The position numbers were made by a program, and so were the translations under genes. A stretch of DNA of 64,000 nt from an uncultured Aquimarina sp. (GTDB lineage: Bacteria > Bacteroidota > Bacteroidia > Flavobacteriales > Flavobacteriaceae): assembly GCA_947501475.1 (NCBI GenBank), contig CANMWA010000002.1:396003-460002 (forward strand). The letters run 5' to 3'. The notes beneath the pieces were generated by a model that did not search any database, was not told where the DNA came from, and was given only the letters and a program-made list of their open reading frames with translations. This document shows, one piece after another, positions 50,592-59,902 of this stretch (position 1 is the stretch's first letter; each line of letters opens with the position of its first letter).

Positions 50592-51092
50592 TTAAGAAAG
50601 TGCACTAAGAGCTGCAGAATAATTTGGTTCTTGCACAATTTCCGGGATTTGTTCGGCATATGTTACAATTCCTTCTTCGTTAACTACTACAACTGCTCTA
50701 GAATGTAATCCTTTCATAGGACCATCTATAATTTCTACTCCGTAATCTTTTCCAAAATCTCCAGTTCTAAAGTCAGAAAGACTAATTACATCCTCTAAAC
50801 CTTCGGCACCACAAAAACGACCATGTGCGAAAGGTAAATCACGAGAAATGCACAAAACCTTTGTGTTTGATAAATTACTAGCTTCTTCATTAAATTTTCT
50901 TGCTGAAGCTGCACAAATTCCTGTATCTATAGAAGGAAAAATATTCAAAATAACTCTTGAGCCCTTATAATTTTCTAGTGCATTAGCTGATAGATCAACA
51001 CCTACCAATTCAAAATTAGGTGCTTTTTTTCCTATTTCTGGAAGATTGCCATTTGTATGTATTTCGTTTCCTTTTAAAGTTATTGTAGCCAT
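50592..51092 (-). CDS. tpx: Thiol peroxidase
   Basis: ORF; FPSIDTGICAASARKFNE. Confidence 0.95.
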   Translation of the reverse strand: MATITLKGNEIHTNGNLPEIGKKAPNFELVGVDLSANALENYKGSRVILNIFPSIDTGICAASARKFNEEASNLSNTKVLCISRDLPFAHGRFCGAEGLEDVISLSDFRTGDFGKDYGVEIIDGPMKGLHSRAVVVVNEEGIVTYAEQIPEIVQEPNYSAALSALS

Positions 51093-51169
51093 AATAAATG
51101 ATTGTTTTTTTTGTGCCTTAAAATTAATAAGATTATATCGTAAAATTGATAAAGTTTATAGAAAATAAA

Positions 51170-51205
51170 AAACCTTCCTGATCAGGAAGGTTTTTTATTT
51201 TCTTT
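51170..51205. terminator. Intrinsic terminator
   Basis: AAAAAACCTTCCTGATCAGGAAGGTTTTTT. Confidence 0.85.
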
Positions 51206-51206
51206 T

Positions 51207-51464
51207 TCATGTGTCAATGGATCCTAGGACCCTTTGCATAAAATCATTAAGGGCTTCTTTTTTTGAAGCACCTTGTTTAATTTCTTTATGTACTTCTATA
51301 GCTCCATACATATTTGATATTAATTCTCCTATAACATCAAGTTCATCATCTTTAAGTGATGATACTTCTGTGATTGCTTCTAATGTTTCTATCGCTTCAA
51401 CAACAAAGTCCTCATCGTTTTCTTCGATAAAATTAGTAAGGTGTTTAATTATTGGTAACTTCAT
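51207..51464 (-). CDS. Small conserved hypothetical protein (DUF6952-like)
   Basis: 85-aa ORF overlapping the thioredoxin stop; MKLPIIKHLTNFIEENDEDFV. Confidence 0.65.
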   Translation of the reverse strand: MKLPIIKHLTNFIEENDEDFVVEAIETLEAITEVSSLKDDELDVIGELISNMYGAIEVHKEIKQGASKKEALNDFMQRVLGSIDT

Positions 51465-51759
51465 CTACTAATTCTTTAAGAACTTCAAATTTATTAGTTT
51501 GTACTTGGTTAACAAAAGTCCCTTCTTTAAAGGTAGCAAATGTAGGGAGGTTATCTACAGTAGCCATTTTTCTTGATTCAGGATACTTCTCTGCATCTAT
51601 TACTACAAAAGTAACATCGTTGTTTTCTGTTGATAGTTTTTTAAATTTTGGTTTCATTATCCTACAATTCCCGCACCACGACGCCGAATATTGAACAATA
51701 ACAGTACTATTGTTTTCAACAAGCTGAGAAAGATTATCTTCAGTTAATTCTTGAATCAT
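51445..51759 (-). CDS. Thioredoxin family protein
   Basis: SASWCGNCRIMKPKF; internal ATG (MIQELTEDN) preferred over track start 51789. Confidence 0.88.
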   Translation of the reverse strand: MIQELTEDNLSQLVENNSTVIVQYSASWCGNCRIMKPKFKKLSTENNDVTFVVIDAEKYPESRKMATVDNLPTFATFKEGTFVNQVQTNKFEVLKELVDEVTNN

Positions 51760-51838
51760 ATAATAAGTTCTTTTAAAATTTAATAACAAAACCTCACTAG
51801 TAAGAATGCTAGCGAGGTTTTATAATAAAAATACATTA

Positions 51839-52477
51839 TTAGTTAGAAGCTAAATATGAAGCTACTCCTTCTCTATTTGCATTCATTGCTTCTTTTCCTT
51901 CTTCCCAGTTAGCTGGACATACTTCTCCGTTTTTTTGAACGTGAGCATATGCATCTATTAATCTTAAAAATTCTGCTACATTTCTACCTACTGGCATGTG
52001 GTTAATTCCTTCATGAAAAACGGTTCCTTCTTCATCTATTAAATATGTAGCTCTATAAGTAACATTATCTCCTTCTACTATCACGACACCAGTTTCTTCA
52101 TTATATGTTTCATTGGTGATATCAAGAATACCAAGAGTACTTGATAAATTACGATTAGAATCGGCAAGTATTGGATATGTAACTCCCTCTATTCCTCCAT
52201 TATCTTTTGAAGTATTTAACCATGCAAAATGCACCTCAGCGGTATCACAAGATGCTCCAACAACTATGGTATTTCGTTTTTCAAATTCTGCTAAAGCCTC
52301 TTGAAAAGCATGTAGTTCTGTTGGGCACACAAAAGTAAAATCTTTAGGGTACCAAAAAAGTAAAACTTTTTTATTCTTGTTTTTGGCTTCTTCTAAAACA
52401 TTAAGTTTAAAAGTATCCCCCATATCATTCATTGCGTCAACATCCAGATTTGGAAATTTTTTACCTACAAATGCCAT
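51839..52477 (-). CDS. Peroxiredoxin (AhpC/Prx1 family)
   Basis: MAFVGKKFPNL, FVCPTELHAFQE, EVCPANW; internal ATG preferred over track start 52531. Confidence 0.92.
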   Translation of the reverse strand: MAFVGKKFPNLDVDAMNDMGDTFKLNVLEEAKNKNKKVLLFWYPKDFTFVCPTELHAFQEALAEFEKRNTIVVGASCDTAEVHFAWLNTSKDNGGIEGVTYPILADSNRNLSSTLGILDITNETYNEETGVVIVEGDNVTYRATYLIDEEGTVFHEGINHMPVGRNVAEFLRLIDAYAHVQKNGEVCPANWEEGKEAMNANREGVASYLASN

Positions 52478-52759
52478 ATTCTTTTTTTTAAATTTGTTAT
52501 TGATTATTTTTTTGACAGCGCAAATATACATCTACTTGTTTTAAACATTTATAGATCCTAATTTTAATTTTTTATAACCAAATAGGTTTTTCTAATCATG
52601 ATTCTTTTCTTATGTACGTTTTCACAAAATTCTTACAAAACACAATGTTTACTTACAAGAATTATGGATAAATTGTACTTTTTTTACGGTGAATAACACC
52701 TTCTTAAATCTATTTTCGTATTTTGGTCCACTAATTTCATTCAAATGAATTATTGATAG

Positions 52760-54994
52760 TTGAGAAATTTTGTTCAACATATAGTCCTTATTTTTCTGAT
52801 AGGTTTTACTTCAATTGTACAATCTCAGTCTTCTCTAGTATCTGATAGTATTCAAAGCTATATTGATAAAGCTGAAAAATTACAAGAAGAATACAAGTAT
52901 GAAAAATCTCTTGAGATTGCAAAAGCGGCATTGCAAAATGCGCAGTACAATAATGATGATAAAAGTCTAGGGTATATCTATAATATTATAGCCAAGAACT
53001 ATGAGACTAATGACGATGATAGTAAAGCTAGGAGTAATTACAGAAGAGCTCTTGTATATGCCCAAAGCTCAAACAGTAAAACATTAGAAACTGATTTATA
53101 CAATAATCTGGCAAGAGTATACACAAAACACAACCTTACTCGATCAAAGGGAGTTAGTTATTACAAAAAATCCTATGAATATGCTATCAAATTAGGAGAT
53201 ACTGCAAGGATGATAAGACCGTTACTAAATCTCGGAGAATATTACATTTCTAGAAACGATTATGACAGTTCTTATGAATACTTAGAACCTGCTACAGAAT
53301 TAATCAATGAAAAATCTTCTAATCTTATAAAAACAAAACTAAATGGCCTTTTAGGGAAATATTTTTTAAGTATTAGAAAATATGAAAAATCTGAAGAATA
53401 TATTGATCAAGCAATATTTAATGCTATAGGAGAAACTAAAAACAAAAATAATAATGACGAATTGGTTTCGACATATTTTGAAGAACTAGCCGCTGCATAC
53501 GAGACAAAATCTGATTTATATAAAGAGCAAGAAGATTTTCAAAAAGCATATAATTTTCAGAAAAAACAATTTCAATACATCTTAATAGCAAAAGATTTTA
53601 AAAAACTAATCGAGCTACAGCAAGCCAATATAAAATATGAAGTAGATCAATATGAAGAAAAAATAAAAAAGGCAGAATCCGAAAAAAAAGAAAGTGAGTC
53701 TGAAGCTTTAAAATGGAGAATAAGTATTATTCTTGGCGTTATACTGATCTTAATTTCTTTAGCTTTTTTAATTAGTTCGTATAAAAATAATATTCAAAAG
53801 AGAAGATTAAATAGTGACTTAATTGAAAAAAACAAAGAGTTAATTAGCGCAAAAGAAACCGCAGAACAAGTATCTACACTAAAATCACAATTTATCTCTA
53901 CTGTAAGTCATGAGCTTAGAACTCCTCTTTATGGAGTTATTGGTCTTACTTCTTTATTAATGGAAAACCCAGATAAGAAGAAAAAAGATGAATATTTAGA
54001 ATCTTTAAAGTTTTCTGGAGATTACCTACTAGCTCTAATTAATGATGTATTGCAATTAAGTAAAATTGAAACCAACGAAGTAAAATTAGAAAAAGTAACA
54101 TTTGATATTAGAACTTTAATAGAAGGAATTGTTAACTCCCTGCATACAAAACAAAAAAGCAATAATAACACTGTTCATATTGATATCGATAAAAAGATAA
54201 ATACTACTTTAATTGGAGACTCAGTGAGGTTATCTCAAATTTTAATCAACTTAATTGGTAACGCACTTAAGTTTACCAAAGATGGTAACATATGGGTATC
54301 TGTAAAGTGTATGGATGATTATGATGATAGTTATACACTTCGTTTTATAATAAGAGATGACGGAATAGGAATTCCAAAAAACAAACAACAGACCATTTTT
54401 GATAATTTTGCTCAAGTAAAAAATGAAAACCAGGAGTATGAAGGAACTGGACTAGGACTCGCAATTGTAAAAAAACTAATTCATCTTCATGATAGTGAAA
54501 TTAATATCACAAGTAATGAAGGAAAAGGTTCAGAATTTTATTTTGATCTTTCTTATGAAAAAGCTGTAAAAGAAGAAGAAATCTCATTAAAAAGTGGCGA
54601 AAATCTAAGCATAGGAACGACCAATTTTTATGTTCTCATTGTTGATGACAATAAGATAAATCAGATCGTCACTCAAAACATCTTAAAAAAGAAAGGATAT
54701 ACCTGTAATATAGCCAGTAATGGTATGGATGCAATAGAAATGCTGAAAAATGAAAAATTCGACCTGGTGTTAATGGATATTAACATGCCTGAAATGAATG
54801 GTTTAGATGCCACCAAGGTCGTTAGAACTTTTAATACTCATATTCCTATTATTGCTTTAACTGCTGTTGAAGAAGGAGAAATCAGAAATCAAGCCTTGTC
54901 AGTAGGGATGAATGATGTAATCATCAAGCCATATGATACTCAACAATTTTTCCAGACCATTATGAGAAATATCTCTAAAGTAAAAATGGCCTAA
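52760..54994 (+). CDS. TPR hybrid sensor histidine kinase/response regulator
   Basis: TTG start; SHELRTPLYGVIGL H-box, HATPase motifs, C-terminal receiver LVLMDINMPEMNG. Confidence 0.93.
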   Translation: MRNFVQHIVLIFLIGFTSIVQSQSSLVSDSIQSYIDKAEKLQEEYKYEKSLEIAKAALQNAQYNNDDKSLGYIYNIIAKNYETNDDDSKARSNYRRALVYAQSSNSKTLETDLYNNLARVYTKHNLTRSKGVSYYKKSYEYAIKLGDTARMIRPLLNLGEYYISRNDYDSSYEYLEPATELINEKSSNLIKTKLNGLLGKYFLSIRKYEKSEEYIDQAIFNAIGETKNKNNNDELVSTYFEELAAAYETKSDLYKEQEDFQKAYNFQKKQFQYILIAKDFKKLIELQQANIKYEVDQYEEKIKKAESEKKESESEALKWRISIILGVILILISLAFLISSYKNNIQKRRLNSDLIEKNKELISAKETAEQVSTLKSQFISTVSHELRTPLYGVIGLTSLLMENPDKKKKDEYLESLKFSGDYLLALINDVLQLSKIETNEVKLEKVTFDIRTLIEGIVNSLHTKQKSNNNTVHIDIDKKINTTLIGDSVRLSQILINLIGNALKFTKDGNIWVSVKCMDDYDDSYTLRFIIRDDGIGIPKNKQQTIFDNFAQVKNENQEYEGTGLGLAIVKKLIHLHDSEINITSNEGKGSEFYFDLSYEKAVKEEEISLKSGENLSIGTTNFYVLIVDDNKINQIVTQNILKKKGYTCNIASNGMDAIEMLKNEKFDLVLMDINMPEMNGLDATKVVRTFNTHIPIIALTAVEEGEIRNQALSVGMNDVIIKPYDTQQFFQTIMRNISKVKMA

Positions 54995-55116
54995 TCTACA
55001 GTATCTATAAAAAATATTCTACTCTTAATATTTAACATATAATCTGTTAAATACTATATGGTTTCTTTTGAAAGTTTTAATTTAGAAGCCAAAACTTATA
55101 AGATTACTTCTTTATT

Positions 55117-56286
55117 ATGGATTCAAAAAAAATGGGTTTTAATACCATCTGTACTCATCTTGGCGAAATTAAAGATGAGCAATTTAAAGGCGCTATATCG
55201 CCAATATACCTATCAACATCTTATGCTTTTGAAGATGTAGACACAAAACGTTATCCAAGATATTTTAATACTCCAAACCAAGAAGCTCTGTGCAAAAAAA
55301 TAGCCAAGTTAGAAAAAGGTGAATCTTCACTTATTTTTGGTAGCGGTATGGCAGCAATTAGCACTACTCTATTCTCTTTTCTACAAAAAGGTGATCATAT
55401 TATATTACAGAGAACACTTTATGGTGGTACTACTAATCTTATTAACGAAGAGTTTGAAAAACATGGAATAGAATTTTCTTTTGTTGATTCGCAAACGGTC
55501 AAAGGTTTTGAAGAAAAAATAAAATCCAACACCAAAGTAATTTATATAGAAACGCCTTCTAATCCTTTATTAACTATTATAGATATCGAAAAAGTTGCCG
55601 AGCTTGCTAAAAAAAATAAAATCATAACCATGATTGACAATACTTTTGCATCACCCGTAAATCAAAACCCTATAGAATTAGGGATTGATATCGTTTTACA
55701 TTCTGCAACCAAATATTTGGGTGGACATAGTGATATTCTTGCTGGAGCTGTTGTATCAACCGAAAAAAATATTGATAAAATATTTCAAGTTGCCAAAAAT
55801 TTTGGAGGTAGTTTAAGCGATTTTACGGTATGGATGTTAGAAAGAAGTATAAAAACATTAGGGCTTAGAGTAAAACGTCAAAACAAAACAGCTTTAAAGC
55901 TCTCAAAATGGTTAGAAAAGCATGTAGATATTGCTGCAGTATATTATCCTGGGTTAAAATCACATCCAGATTTTGAAATTGCAAAAAAACAAATGAAAGG
56001 TTTTGGTGGCATGCTTTCTTTTGAACTAAAAGAAGGATTAAATGCTAGTCAATTTCAAAAAGAACTAAAACTCATAAAAAGCTCAATGAGTTTGGCTGGA
56101 GTAGAAAGCACAATATTATCCCCTACCCTTACCTCGCATGCTCTATTAAGTGAACAAGAAAGAGCATTACAAGGTATAAAAGATGGATTACTAAGGTTTA
56201 GTGTAGGGATTGAAGAAAAAGAAGACTTAATACAAGATATTCAACAGGCACTAAATAAAATAAAAATATTAGAATTAGAACATTAA
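55117..56286 (+). CDS. Cys/Met metabolism PLP-dependent enzyme (cystathionine gamma-synthase/methionine gamma-lyase-like)
   Basis: ORF; VLHSATKYLGGHSDILAGAVV PLP lysine. Confidence 0.92.
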   Translation: MDSKKMGFNTICTHLGEIKDEQFKGAISPIYLSTSYAFEDVDTKRYPRYFNTPNQEALCKKIAKLEKGESSLIFGSGMAAISTTLFSFLQKGDHIILQRTLYGGTTNLINEEFEKHGIEFSFVDSQTVKGFEEKIKSNTKVIYIETPSNPLLTIIDIEKVAELAKKNKIITMIDNTFASPVNQNPIELGIDIVLHSATKYLGGHSDILAGAVVSTEKNIDKIFQVAKNFGGSLSDFTVWMLERSIKTLGLRVKRQNKTALKLSKWLEKHVDIAAVYYPGLKSHPDFEIAKKQMKGFGGMLSFELKEGLNASQFQKELKLIKSSMSLAGVESTILSPTLTSHALLSEQERALQGIKDGLLRFSVGIEEKEDLIQDIQQALNKIKILELEH

Positions 56287-56289
56287 ACT

Positions 56290-57006
56290 ATGAAGTTAGA
56301 TATTCTAGCTATAGGAGCACATCCTGATGATGTAGAGTTAAGTTGCTCAGGAACGATAGCAAAAGAAATAGAAAAAGGGAAAAAAGTTGGAATTTTAGAC
56401 CTCACCCGAGGAGAATTAGGAACAAGAGGAACAGCAGAAATAAGAGACCTAGAAGCAAGAAATGCAGCAAAAGTATTAGGAGCATCTATTCGTGAAAATT
56501 TAGGCTTTAAAGACGCTTTTTTTGTTAATGATAAGCACCATCAATTAGAAATTATCAAGATATTAAGAAAATATCAACCAAAAGTTGTATTGTGCAATGC
56601 CATTACTGATCGCCATATTGATCATGGCAAAGGAAGTAAGCTAGTAAGTGATGCATGTTTTTTGTCGGGCTTAAGAAAGATTGAAACTTCGATTGATGGA
56701 AATATACAAGAACCCTGGAGACCAAAACATGTATATCACTATATCCAATGGATGAATATTGAACCAGACTTTGTTGTAGACATTAGTAATCATATTGATA
56801 AAAAAATGGCAAGTGTAGAAGCCTATACTTCGCAATTTTATGATGCCGGTAGCAAAGAACCTTCTACTCCTATATCGAGTAAGAATTTTTTGGATAGTAT
56901 TAAATATCGAGCAGCCGATTTAGGAAGAATTATTGGGGTAAAGTATGCAGAAGGTTATACTGTAGAACGCTATGTAGCAGTCGATTCTATTTTTGATTTA
57001 ATTTAA
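56290..57006 (+). CDS. bshB1: Bacillithiol biosynthesis deacetylase BshB1
   Basis: ORF; IGAHPDDVELSCSGTI, TRGELGTRGT, DRHIDHGKGSKL. Confidence 0.93.
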   Translation: MKLDILAIGAHPDDVELSCSGTIAKEIEKGKKVGILDLTRGELGTRGTAEIRDLEARNAAKVLGASIRENLGFKDAFFVNDKHHQLEIIKILRKYQPKVVLCNAITDRHIDHGKGSKLVSDACFLSGLRKIETSIDGNIQEPWRPKHVYHYIQWMNIEPDFVVDISNHIDKKMASVEAYTSQFYDAGSKEPSTPISSKNFLDSIKYRAADLGRIIGVKYAEGYTVERYVAVDSIFDLI

Positions 57007-57065
57007 TTTAAAAAAATGTTTGTAGAAATAAAGAAATACTTTATTTTTGCACCCTGAATTTACAT

Positions 57066-57140
57066 GGTGGTTGTAGCTCAGTTGGTTAGAGCACTGGTTT
57101 GTGGTACCAGGGGTCGCGGGTTCGAATCCCGTCTTCCACC
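57066..57140 (+). tRNA. tRNA-His(GTG)
   Basis: GGTGGTTG...TTTGTGGTA...GGTTCGAATCC...CTTCCACC. Confidence 0.93.
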
Positions 57141-57147
57141 CTTCATA

Positions 57148-57180
57148 AAAAAAGCCCTTTTTCAAGGGCTTTTTTTTTAT
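57148..57180 (+). terminator. Intrinsic terminator
   Basis: AAAAAAAGCCCTTTTTCAAGGGCTTTTTTTT. Confidence 0.85.
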
Positions 57181-57208
57181 TATATATTGTTACTACTCTA
57201 GCAGCTTA

Positions 57209-58264
57209 TTATTCCTCCTTCTTCTTAATACCATCTACAACTAATCTCTTATCTCTGTTGGCTACTTCCCAAGCTGTATAAAATATTAATTGTGCTCGCT
57301 TAGCCATAAGTTCATATTCTATTTTATCTGCAGTATCTGTTGGCTTATGATAATCTTCATGCACACCATTAAAATAAAAAATAATAGGTATATTATGCTT
57401 CGCAAAATTATAATGATCACTTCTAAAATAAAACCTATTAGGATCATTTTTTGCGTTGTACGTATAATCTAAATCTAGTTTTGTATATTTTTTATTAGCT
57501 TCCTCACTAATAGTATGTAAATCTGTACTCAAGCGATCACTACCAATCAAATACACATAATTATTTTTTTCTTTTTCTTCATGATTTTTATCTATTCTCC
57601 CTATCATATCCACATTAAGATTTGTAACTGTGTTCTCAAGTGGGAAAACTGGGTTTTCTGTATAGAATCGAGATCCATATAATCCTTTTTCTTCACCAGT
57701 TACATGCAAAAACAATATTGATCTTTTTGGTCCTAGACCTTGTTTTTTTGCCATCATAAATGCTTCAGCTATTTCGAGTAAACTTACTGTTCCTGATCCA
57801 TCATCATCAGCACCATTATATACTTCTCCGTTTTTATCTATCCCAACATGATCATAATGTGCAGAAATTACAATGATTTCTTCAGGTTTTTCTTTTCCTT
57901 CAATAAAAGCTAAAACATTTTCTGAAGACTTAATCCCTCCTCTAAAATAGCTTTCGGGTATTTCTTGAAAATAATCATCTTTACCTATTGGAGAAGGTAT
58001 ACCCATCTCTTTATATTGTGTTTTTAAATATTCTGCAGCTTTTTTCTGGCCAGGTTCTCCCGTATCACGCCCTTCAAAATCATCTCCTGCAAAAGTATAT
58101 AGATACTCTTTAAGTTCTTTGACAGTTATACTTTCTGCAAAAGCAGTAATACTTACTTTTTTATTTTTTGATGGATCAAAATCTATAGTAGTTTGTGAAG
58201 AATTTTGTGAATTTCCACAACAATAAACTATAAATAAACTAATTACGATTAAAGTATTTTTCAT
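57209..58264 (-). CDS. M28 family metallopeptidase
   Basis: ORF; SAHYDHVG, GADDDGSGTVSLLEIAE, VTGEEKGLYGS. Confidence 0.93.
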   Translation of the reverse strand: MKNTLIVISLFIVYCCGNSQNSSQTTIDFDPSKNKKVSITAFAESITVKELKEYLYTFAGDDFEGRDTGEPGQKKAAEYLKTQYKEMGIPSPIGKDDYFQEIPESYFRGGIKSSENVLAFIEGKEKPEEIIVISAHYDHVGIDKNGEVYNGADDDGSGTVSLLEIAEAFMMAKKQGLGPKRSILFLHVTGEEKGLYGSRFYTENPVFPLENTVTNLNVDMIGRIDKNHEEKEKNNYVYLIGSDRLSTDLHTISEEANKKYTKLDLDYTYNAKNDPNRFYFRSDHYNFAKHNIPIIFYFNGVHEDYHKPTDTADKIEYELMAKRAQLIFYTAWEVANRDKRLVVDGIKKKEE

Positions 58265-58436
58265 GCAATAATAAAATTAAGAACGTACAAGATACAGATT
58301 TCATATCATATTAAGTGTATGCAAATACCTTCCACATAAAAATAACTAAAATTATTTTAAAAATATTTCTTTTAGATATAAAAAAGGTTTTATATTTGCA
58401 CCCGCATTCAGAGAATATCTGATGAGACTAAACACT

Positions 58437-58521
58437 GGAGAAATGGCAGAGTGGTCGAATGCACTGGTCTTGAAAACCAGCGAGGGTCACACCTCCGGGG
58501 GTTCGAATCCCTCTTTCTCCG
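58437..58521 (+). tRNA. tRNA-Ser(TGA)
   Basis: GGAGAAA...GGTCTTGAAAACC...long variable arm...GGTTCGAATCC...TTTCTCCG. Confidence 0.95.
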
Positions 58522-58759
58522 CTTTGAATTTACTAAATTCTACCAAAAGCCCATAAAAATAATGTTTATGGGCTTTTTTAATTTTCTTTACTTTCATTTA
58601 AAATCATATAATATCAAATAAAAAGTGAGTGATTCGGTGCTTAAAATTGAGTACTAATTTAAGCACCTAATTGACTATTAACTTATGCATTCAAAGGGTT
58701 TTAGCATAAACTATACAACTATTTTTTGTAAATTTAAAGAGCATAAAAAACAAGCACCT

Positions 58760-59211
58760 ATGTAATTCACATTTTCAATCTTGTTTTATCCAAAAGGAAG
58801 CAATACAGATAGGTATGATATGACTCCTATTTACGCTAGAATTACGATAAATGGTAAACGTAGCGAATTTAGTATAAAACGCAAGGTACTTTTATCAAAA
58901 TGGAACTCTGATGCTGGAAAAGTAAAAGGTACCACAGCCGATGTAAGGGAACTGAATAGGTATATGAATTCTATTAGATATAAGATTCAAAATATTTATG
59001 AAAAGCTTTCTAATGAAGAAACGTTAATTACTTCGGAAGGTATCAAAAATAGATATTTAGGAAAAAACATTAAACAGAAAATGCTACTAAAGATTTTTCA
59101 AAATCATAATATGAAGGTTGAAAAATTGGTTGGGAAAGACTTTGCCCCTGGTACCCTGGAACGATATAAAACAGCAAAAAACATGTGGAGGATTATATCA
59201 AATTAGAATAT
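58760..59211 (+). pseudogene. Tyrosine recombinase (Arm-DBD/SAM-like N-terminal) remnant
   Basis: ATG-TAA nonsense at codon 2 before FTFSILFYPKGSNTDRYDMTPIYARITINGKRSEFS; A-tract frameshift near 59176-59181 restores KKHVEDYIKLEY; catalytic domain missing. Confidence 0.82.
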
Positions 59212-59892
59212 ATTCTTTATTGGTGTCATTAGTATCTGTGATATAGGAATCTCGGTTGGTTCAACTTTCAGTAGGTTGGTGTCAACACTGTCTTTGACTG
59301 CATAATGACAGATATAGTTTTTATGAAGATCTATTTTATTCACCAAGTAATTTTGATCTCCTATTTTGCATTGAGAATTGATAACTTGGAACGATGTCAG
59401 TGGTATAGACAATCCCTCGCCATCGGCCTTGATGACAGCTTCCTTTCGCGTCCAATAGTCATAAAACGCATTCAGTTTATTTTTCGCCCTGCTGATATTT
59501 AACCACTCACTATCGGTCATTTGCGTTTTAAACTCGTTAACATCACTAGGCTTCATTTCCTCTATATCCACTCCGATTTCTGACAGAGTTGTCATCGCAC
59601 AAATCGCTATTTTCCCTGAATGGGAAATATTGAATTTCAACTCACTATTTTCTACATGAGGTTTGTCGTTGACATCATATCTGATATGAATATTGGAATC
59701 CACAGTCTTCACTGATACTTCTTCCATCCCTAGATTCAACAAGAGTCTTCCAAGCAAGGACAATTGTGCATCTTGCCAACGATGATACCTAAGCAATTTC
59801 TTTTGGAAATCTTTTGGGAAGCAGTGTAAGTACTTTTGAATTAGTACATCATGTATTTTCTCATTAATCTGACTGTAATAGACGTGAATCAT
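59203..59892 (-). CDS. 4'-phosphopantetheinyl transferase (Sfp superfamily)
   Basis: ORF; FNISHSGKIAICAM, IGVDIEEM, FYDYWTRKEAVIKADGEGL. Confidence 0.92.
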   Translation of the reverse strand: MIHVYYSQINEKIHDVLIQKYLHCFPKDFQKKLLRYHRWQDAQLSLLGRLLLNLGMEEVSVKTVDSNIHIRYDVNDKPHVENSELKFNISHSGKIAICAMTTLSEIGVDIEEMKPSDVNEFKTQMTDSEWLNISRAKNKLNAFYDYWTRKEAVIKADGEGLSIPLTSFQVINSQCKIGDQNYLVNKIDLHKNYICHYAVKDSVDTNLLKVEPTEIPISQILMTPIKNIF

Positions 59893-59902
59893 CGTAGATG
59901 TA

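Noticed and set aside
57099-57281. ORF MWYQGSRVRIPSSTLHKK...
   Set aside because: Begins inside tRNA-His and reads through the terminator; spurious.
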